DNA from: Gammaproteobacteria bacterium
Lineage (GTDB): Bacteria; Pseudomonadota; Gammaproteobacteria; GCA-001735895
Length of the DNA stretch: 6,673 bases
Assembly: GCA_029882955.1 (NCBI GenBank)
Contig: JAOUJX010000234.1
Location: 1-6,673, forward strand
Reading direction: 5' to 3'
Positions 6,069 through 6,673 of the stretch are shown in pieces (within the stretch, counting starts at the first letter, position 1; each line of letters starts with the position of its first letter). Below the pieces are notes generated by a model. It was given only the letters and a program-made list of their open reading frames with translations. It had not been told where the DNA came from and did no database searches. The translations under genes and the position numbers were made by a program.

Positions 6069-6133
6069 CTATTTTGGATATTTAGCGGGAGATCGATATC
6101 AATAACAATTACTCCTTGATCTTCGCGGTTTTC

Positions 6134-6673
6134 TCAATCCAGAGCCTTGCCCAGCCCCAGTGGCTCCGGTAGCTCATTAACAATTTTGGTGAAGAGTGTT
6201 GAAAACTGATCCGACCATCGATTGCCATACATCGGGTCGTCGTTTTCGCCGAAGGCGGTGTCGATCGCTTCCCAGTCTGATGCGTCGAGCACTTGCTGGG
6301 CACGCGGTAATATTTCGCGTTCTTCTTTGAGGGCGTGTTCACGCTCGAAGGTGGTATATTTGAGTACGCTGTCGCGAAAGGTTTCGAATTCCTCAGCACC
6401 GCTAAACTCGAACGCCGATAGTGCCTTGAGCATTTCGACGAATAAAACCTCACCCTCTTTATGTTGCCGACCGAGTTCTTCGATTAGTTCTTTCATGTCG
6501 GGTGCCTTGTTCAGCAGGCGTGGAAATAAAAAGTGGTTCTCTTTCGGGTGATGGTAACGGTCTAGAAAACGGTCGATATAGGTGAATAGCCCGTGAAAAA
6601 TTGCCAGATCGGCCTGCTTTCCATTGCCGATTTCGGCGACTAACTGCTCCATGCTATACAGTACGGCACCAAG
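6134..6673 (-). CDS. Hemerythrin-like HHE-domain protein, 5' end outside window
   Basis: An alpha-helical hemerythrin/HHE cation-binding protein; such proteins hold a non-haem di-iron site and are linked to O2 binding, NO or iron handling, but no specific role can be assigned here. The frame is open to the window edge, so the gene is partial: 179 codons are present. The ATG at 6652 is probably internal, because the residues before it (LGAVLYS) continue the first helix of the domain and the expected first His lies further upstream. Numbering from that Met, metal-ligand-type pairs are visible at H34/E38 (in HHPKE, followed by NHFLFPRL), H64/E68 (QHKEGE) and H106/E110 (REHALKEE), the typical order of the family. 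The C-terminal part, about 120-172, has few family features. It lies upstream of hslV on the same strand, separated by 140 bases with its own promoter candidates, so is probably a separate transcription unit. Confidence 0.88.
   Translation of the reverse strand, partial: LGAVLYSMEQLVAEIGNGKQADLAIFHGLFTYIDRFLDRYHHPKENHFLFPRLLNKAPDMKELIEELGRQHKEGEVLFVEMLKALSAFEFSGAEEFETFRDSVLKYTTFEREHALKEEREILPRAQQVLDASDWEAIDTAFGENDDPMYGNRWSDQFSTLFTKIVNELPEPLGLGKALD

Larger units (their letters stand above)
5994..6133. other. Intergenic region between HHE gene and hslV
   Basis: This 140-base gap carries the upstream control region of hslV (listed separately). I see no small gene in it and no convincing intrinsic terminator for the upstream hemerythrin-like gene. 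It includes an AT-rich stretch at about 6070-6115 with a near-palindrome around GATATC that I cannot tie to a known regulator. Confidence 0.5.

Noticed and set aside
6109..6453. 114-codon minus-strand frame overlapping the HHE gene
   Set aside because: Out-of-frame shadow with a Ser/Lys/Arg-rich, family-less translation; the HHE frame has the ligand motifs.

Overview
The window reads as ordinary chromosomal DNA of a gammaproteobacterium. The evidence is the gene order (minus strand, read from high to low coordinates) hslV - hslU - DUF971 gene - ubiE - ubiJ - ubiB, together with protein sequences that follow the gammaproteobacterial versions closely. UbiJ in particular is an accessory factor of proteobacterial ubiquinone synthesis. 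I cannot name the genus. No mobile element, CRISPR array, tRNA or rRNA was found.

Layout by position: (1) 1-530, plus strand: the last 175 codons of a nitrilase-superfamily carbon-nitrogen hydrolase, converging on ubiB across a 43-base gap. (2) 574-3630, minus strand: ubiE-ubiJ-ubiB, tightly packed (13-base gap, then a 4-base stop/start overlap), for ubiquinone synthesis. (3) 3631-3715: an 85-base gap with a stem-loop and a possible promoter for ubiE. (4) 3716-5993, minus strand: hslV-hslU plus a small DUF971 gene, probably one heat-shock operon. (5) 5994-6133: an intergenic region with a good heat-shock-type promoter candidate, a second -10 candidate and a clear Shine-Dalgarno site for hslV. 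(6) 6134-6673, minus strand: a hemerythrin-like (HHE) protein whose 5' end lies beyond the window.

HslV and HslU form the ATP-dependent HslUV (ClpYQ) protease. UbiE is the C-methyltransferase of quinone synthesis, UbiJ the lipid-binding accessory factor of the Ubi complex, and UbiB the membrane-anchored atypical kinase/ATPase-like protein needed for ubiquinone. The DUF971 protein has no established role; its place between the protease and the quinone genes is the main functional question here. Start codons needed care: hslV appears to use TTG, hslU probably GTG, and ubiE GTG.

I found no strong evidence for an undescribed system. The more interesting points are the uncharacterised DUF971 gene, the run of weak start codons in hslV, hslU and ubiE, the HslV propeptide, and the hslV leader with its heat-shock promoter candidate and a small hairpin over the ribosome binding site.
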